From: Sphaerosporella brunnea
Taxonomy: Eukaryota; Ascomycota; Pezizomycetes; Pezizales; Pyronemataceae
Length of the DNA: 64,000 nt
Direction: 5' to 3'
Assembly (NCBI GenBank): GCA_008704415.1
Contig: VXIS01000190.1
Coordinates: forward strand, 27,748 to 91,747
Under the pieces are notes generated by a model, which worked only from the letters and a program-made list of their open reading frames with translations, made no database searches and had not been told where the DNA came from. Positions 60,001 to 64,000 of the stretch are shown piece after piece; the stretch's first letter is position 1, and each line of letters starts with the position of its first letter. The translations under genes were made by a program, and so were the position numbers.

Positions 60001-61289
60001 CCACACTATACAAGATCGAAGTTCTTACGTGTATATCGTGAACAGTACAAGCATTGCATAATCGACGGGCGTGCCCCAGGTTCTAGCTCGGGGCCGGTCG
60101 AACACACTCGGTACAGAGTCGATCGTCAGGAGAATAGTTTGTATCAGGATAAGCAGCAGAATTAGCGGTTCTGTAGCTCTGTGAAATCGTTAGACTATGT
60201 ACGGCCACGATTCAGATAGCCAGGCACTCACGGATGAATTAACACATCACAGAGTATGAGTCTCACACGACTCGTAGGTGAAAATATCCGCAGAGTATTT
60301 CCTTTCAACGGATTTGCCTGCTCACGCCATGCACTCTTATCCCTTGCAAACGGTTTTGGATGCGGTGTAGTCGGCTTCTGCTGCTGTTCCTCCGGGTCGT
60401 ATGGATGGATCTCAATTTCTGGTACTGATGGTCTCGGTTTTCTTGTCTCCCGATACGACTTGCTTGATCCCTTTCTCTTGATAGTTTGCTCCAACGCCTC
60501 AGAATCGTTACTGACGTTGACCACACGCTGTGCCATATTCTGGACAGCAACGGAAACTCTTCTGACAGGCGAATGGCCCGGTGAAAGCGACCTGGCCGCC
60601 CTCGAAAGCGAGCTTTCGCGTGAAGGCCCACTCTTAGTTGCTGACCCTGACCGCGAGCGCGTCCCACTCCTACTGAGACCTTCCTCTGCAGCAATTAGAT
60701 CATCACCCAGACGACTTGACGTGCCCGCAAATCGTACGCTCGCTACAGACGACCGTTTCTCGTCCGTGCCGGCGATGGGTGCTTCGTTCCGCGCGAGTGG
60801 GGTATTATCGTCGTCCGGCATGGAACTAGAATAGCCGTCCTCATCTCCGTAGCCATCTTCACTGGCAAGACCCCATCTGGACGTGCGCTGCATCGGATCG
60901 TTGAGGTTACGCGGGGGCAGCCACTGGTGGCTGCCCAGCGCCGTGTCGACACCATCGCGCAGCTGCGAGGACGTAGGGATATCGCTCTCGGCGTCGCTGT
61001 AGTGCGGTATCTGGAGATCGGGAATCAACAGTTGGGGCGGCGGGGTGGACTCGTGCTGGACATCTTGTGACAGTCGCTCGTAGCTGGGTCGTTGGAGGTG
61101 CAGCGAGATACGGCGTCCGAGCTCTGCGCCGAAGGAGGCCGTGCCGCCGAGAAGCGAGCGCTGCCGAGGGCCTTGGTCTGTCCCGAAATCGTGGTCTCTG
61201 CCGTGTTCAGCTGACGGTGAACTCGATAGGTCCTGCAGCGGAATCGGGTCAGAAGGGGGAGGGCGGTTGTTATGGCTGCCCGATGCCAT
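54011..61289 (-). pseudogene. CCH1: Voltage-gated calcium channel Cch1 (right copy, several frameshifts)
   Basis: Mirror image of the left CCH1, with the same start codon, exon structure and pore motifs. As written it is interrupted at least eight times by single-base changes relative to the left copy: near 56751 (G lost after FQ), 56714, 56627 (extra G), 56325 (three G's for four), 55529, 55278, 55076, 54442 and 54022. At 56548-56565 and 55987-55990 this copy instead keeps the correct frame (FNLLGAVFVLTLF and KLFLVS) where the left copy is broken. Exons at 56.9-61.3 kb show no length difference from the left copy. Whether it is a real second locus or an assembly fold-back cannot be told from sequence alone. 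Confidence 0.85.
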
Positions 61290-64000
61290 GGCGAGCAAGC
61301 TGGTGCACTATGCAATTAGAATGGAATAGGAGAACGACGGCGAGCGGTATATGGTATAACGAAGAAGGGAACAAGGAAGCAAAAGTGATACGCTGTTCTT
61401 TGGCGGGGCGGGGAAGCGGTGGGTTATAGGTGGTGGGCTCTGCTCATTGTAAGTTGTAATTTAAGAAGCGGATTGCTCCGGACTGTACGCGTACATTCCC
61501 ACACCGACCTCCATCTGGTGCCTTTGACCTTTCCGCAACATGTTATGAGCCCTGCACCTTCGATCTACGAGCGACTCAGAAACGAAATCGAACCGCTGCG
61601 AAGGGAAAAGCTGAGCTGCAGCGATAGGTTATCGCTCGAACGAGCAGAGGTGCAGCAACCGCGAGAACTGCCGGAAGTCGCGAGCGCATCGCGCACTGGC
61701 AGGAGGTGCTTGCTGGGTTTTCAGCTGCAAGACTTGGAAGGATCGAAGGTGCGAAGCAAGACGCGTGAGAAGGACGCGATGCTATACGCGAAAGGCGACG
61801 ATGACGAGCATCCCGAGGTTTGATGGCCACAACTTCCCGGGCGGTGTTGAAACAGCTGGATAGGCTGCTATGGAGGTGCGCGTATGAGGCCTCAGAGGCC
61901 GGCCGTTCCTCCCGTGCTATCGTCTCCACCGATCTGCGTGCTGGGACTGTCCCGTGAAGTGGGATTGACACGAGGACTATCTCTACAAGTAGGAGGCCCA
62001 TCAAGACTACGCTAGAGCACAACTACTACATACGATACGGTACCCGCCAAACGAGCCTTCGATGCCTGCGCAGGAGATCTGGACAGGTATGAAGGAGCGG
62101 TATCGAAGAGAGCGACGTGGAGAACCTGGAAGGGTCGCCACAACTCGAGAGCCAACATCCGAGAGGTCGACGCCTTCGAAGATATCGTGAGCGCTGCCAG
62201 CACCGCCGTCGACGGAGTCGAAAACTGCGTGAAGGCCGTTATATGACACCAAACTAGCGGTAGAGCAGCCAGAGGAGCTGCAATTAGGCATTTCAGCCAA
62301 CATTGTCTTCAGGGAGTGAAGGAGCGAACTGACGGTATCGCAGAAGCCAATGTTGCAGTCGGCCTGATTGCAGGCTCTGGGGAAGCGACCTCGGAAACGT
62401 CCGAGTATGCGGCCTTATCGACGGTGGAATCGGCATCGGCGACGTTGACTCCGAAACCGGGGGAGTTGGATACCCTGTGAGCAAGGAGGGACGCTTCGGC
62501 ATCGGAGGTCCTGCTGTGTGTCAGCACCGACCAATCTCCACGATATGCGTTTGTGCGAGTTACATGCCTCCAAATCTGACGAACGACTGAGCGGCGTGTA
62601 CAAGTATCCACCGGAATTCGGTGATGGAACGAACATTCAGCCCGAAAATGTGTACAGCGGGGTACAGACACTGGCGATCAAATGTACACCTGCACACCAA
62701 GACGAAGATTCACATTCGGACGACGCGCGAAGGCATTGGAGATGGATTCCGCACTGAAAGAAGCAGAACGTTGTGCAGAAGGGGCGATTGCACGAAGGAA
62801 ATTCTACAAGCTCTGCACAAAGGATCGATCACGGCGTTCAACGATACTGCAGAATCTGGTAACTGAGCGGACATCCGGATGGTTCGTATAGGCTGTGTTC
62901 AACCGACGTCGATATCCTGTCCGCTAGGTACTGTCTCCGTGAATCGGTGTCGGTGTCCGAAGCCGTGACCAAGGCCTGATAGTGTGCACGACTGCACGCT
63001 TTGGACCAAGATTTGCACACCCAAGCATACGAGACGCACGGAGTTGCTATGGGAGCCAAGAACGAAGCGCAGATTGGATCTAGATCCATGTACGAGCGCT
63101 GTTCAACTACCACAACTACCGTGGGTATGCGGTACAGCAAAGTGTTTGCCGCCCGGTCCGACCGGGAAGGAATCGCAGTTGACAACAGCCAGTGGAGCTT
63201 GATGCCGTACGCGACGGACAACTAGGTGCACAGAATCCTTCGACATGTGCACAAACGCTCGTACCTTGCAGATGGAGAACCTATGAAACTGGCTGCTGGA
63301 GCGAACATTAAGGCCGAAGACCTGTACAGGAAAAGTTCAATGAACGTCAGGGGGCAGTACAGCGACATGGATAACGGGTACGAGCTCTGTTCACGCCGGA
63401 TGGGATGCATTGGGTATTTGTTTTGTGGTTTTGGTGGGCGACGTGCAGCTCCTCCGACGTACAACGACTAGGCGGAGCTAACAACCATCGCTCACCTAAC
63501 TTCTATCAGCTAAAGCTCTTATCTGCAATGCAATAGATGCCCTTTTGCTGGCGGTGGACTCGGATTCAGAGCAGCTTCAATCCATCAACCCCATTCAAGT
63601 CATGCACGGCACTATGGCAGGGAACTGCAGGCAAGATACTGAATGACCAGCGGTGTGAAGCCTTCCTACGGACTACTGACATGTGGCTAACGCCGGCACG
63701 AAGGGGACGAGAAGTGGGAATGAAAATGGGGATGTGAGTGGGGATGAAGGGTTCAAGTTTTCTTTGTATCAGGGAGGCCTCACGAGACGATCCACCTGGA
63801 AATCAGTTCATGTCATGGCCGAGCCCAGCCATATGCGGTACGAAGAAATAGATCGAGAAAAAAATCAAAATCACTCATCCCCGTCCAAAATACCACTACA
63901 CCGCTGAGGTCGGAAATCCTACGGACTATCCAACTCACTATCCAAACCTCGCGTACTACCGCGCGCCTACGCGCTTCGTGCGGGGTCATGACTATGACTC
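61290..64000 (+). other. Unresolved coding-like region with internal repeats (right copy)
   Basis: Mirror of 38787-41498; the same protein-like segments read on the plus strand here, with the same stops and frame changes except for one A-run length difference near 63860. The frame breaks are therefore shared by both arms and are not explained by the indels that separate the arms. Confidence 0.35.

Larger units (their letters stand above)
51400..64000 (-). repeat. Right arm of the giant inverted repeat
   Basis: Reverse complement of 38787-51396, continuing to the last base of the window. Against the left arm I count about sixteen indel sites, nearly all single bases. About twelve lie at 54.0-56.8 kb; the others are in homopolymers at about 63860, 53302, 51610 and beside the axis. 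The stretch from about 56.8 to 63.85 kb shows no net length difference from its partner. Confidence 0.97.

Noticed and set aside
38787..64000. Repeat-induced point mutation as the cause of arm differences and broken CCH1 frames
   Set aside because: That process gives C-to-T and G-to-A substitutions; the differences seen are single-base indels.

Overview
The window is nuclear DNA of a filamentous fungus, most likely an ascomycete of the Pezizomycotina. Evidence: genes carry short spliceosomal introns (about 47-94 nt, one of 152 nt) with GTATGT/GTAAGT-type donors and CAG/TAG acceptors; the recognisable genes are fungal or yeast-type (Meu6-like PH protein, Gid4/Vid24, Gcn20, Orc1, Psf1, Trm8, Nas6, a Vsb1-type SulP transporter, the Cch1 calcium channel); and intergenic DNA is rich in homopolymers and microsatellites. 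I cannot name the species. I see no rRNA, tRNA or CRISPR.

Layout. 1-8159 is gene-poor, with decayed protein-like remnants. 8160-11965 holds two plus-strand genes, a Meu6-like PH-domain protein and a UBTD-type ubiquitin-domain protein. 13216-25745 is the dense block: Vsb1-like transporter (-), PSF1 (-), ORC1 (+), NAS6/gankyrin-like (+), TRM8 (-), GID4/VID24 (-). PSF1 and ORC1, both needed for DNA replication, are head to head over a short shared promoter with one perfect ACGCGT box. About 3 kb of low-complexity DNA follows, then a large Ser-rich protein tentatively related to the septation regulator Byr4/Bfa1 (-), GCN20 (+), and an unidentified protein with a PD-(D/E)XK-like core (+).

The dominant structure is an inverted repeat with arms of at least 12.6 kb (38787-51396 and 51400-64000) and only a 3-nt spacer; it still matches at the last base of the window, so it continues beyond. 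Each arm carries a complete-length CCH1 channel gene, an unidentified or decaying repeat-containing region, and about 2.6 kb of non-coding DNA next to the axis. The arms differ almost only by single-base indels, mostly in homopolymers, concentrated in about 2.8 kb of CCH1 (46.0-48.8 kb against 54.0-56.8 kb). Neither CCH1 copy is open throughout, but at each break I checked the other copy reads through. That fits residual sequencing error in a fold-back assembly better than two decaying natural genes, though a real fold-back duplication cannot be excluded.

I did not find a convincing new multi-gene system. The best leads are the giant inverted repeat, two dispersed repeat blocks shared between distant parts of the window, a 126-bp inverted-repeat element carrying paired CACGTG boxes in the GCN20 promoter, and the unknown PD-(D/E)XK-like gene.
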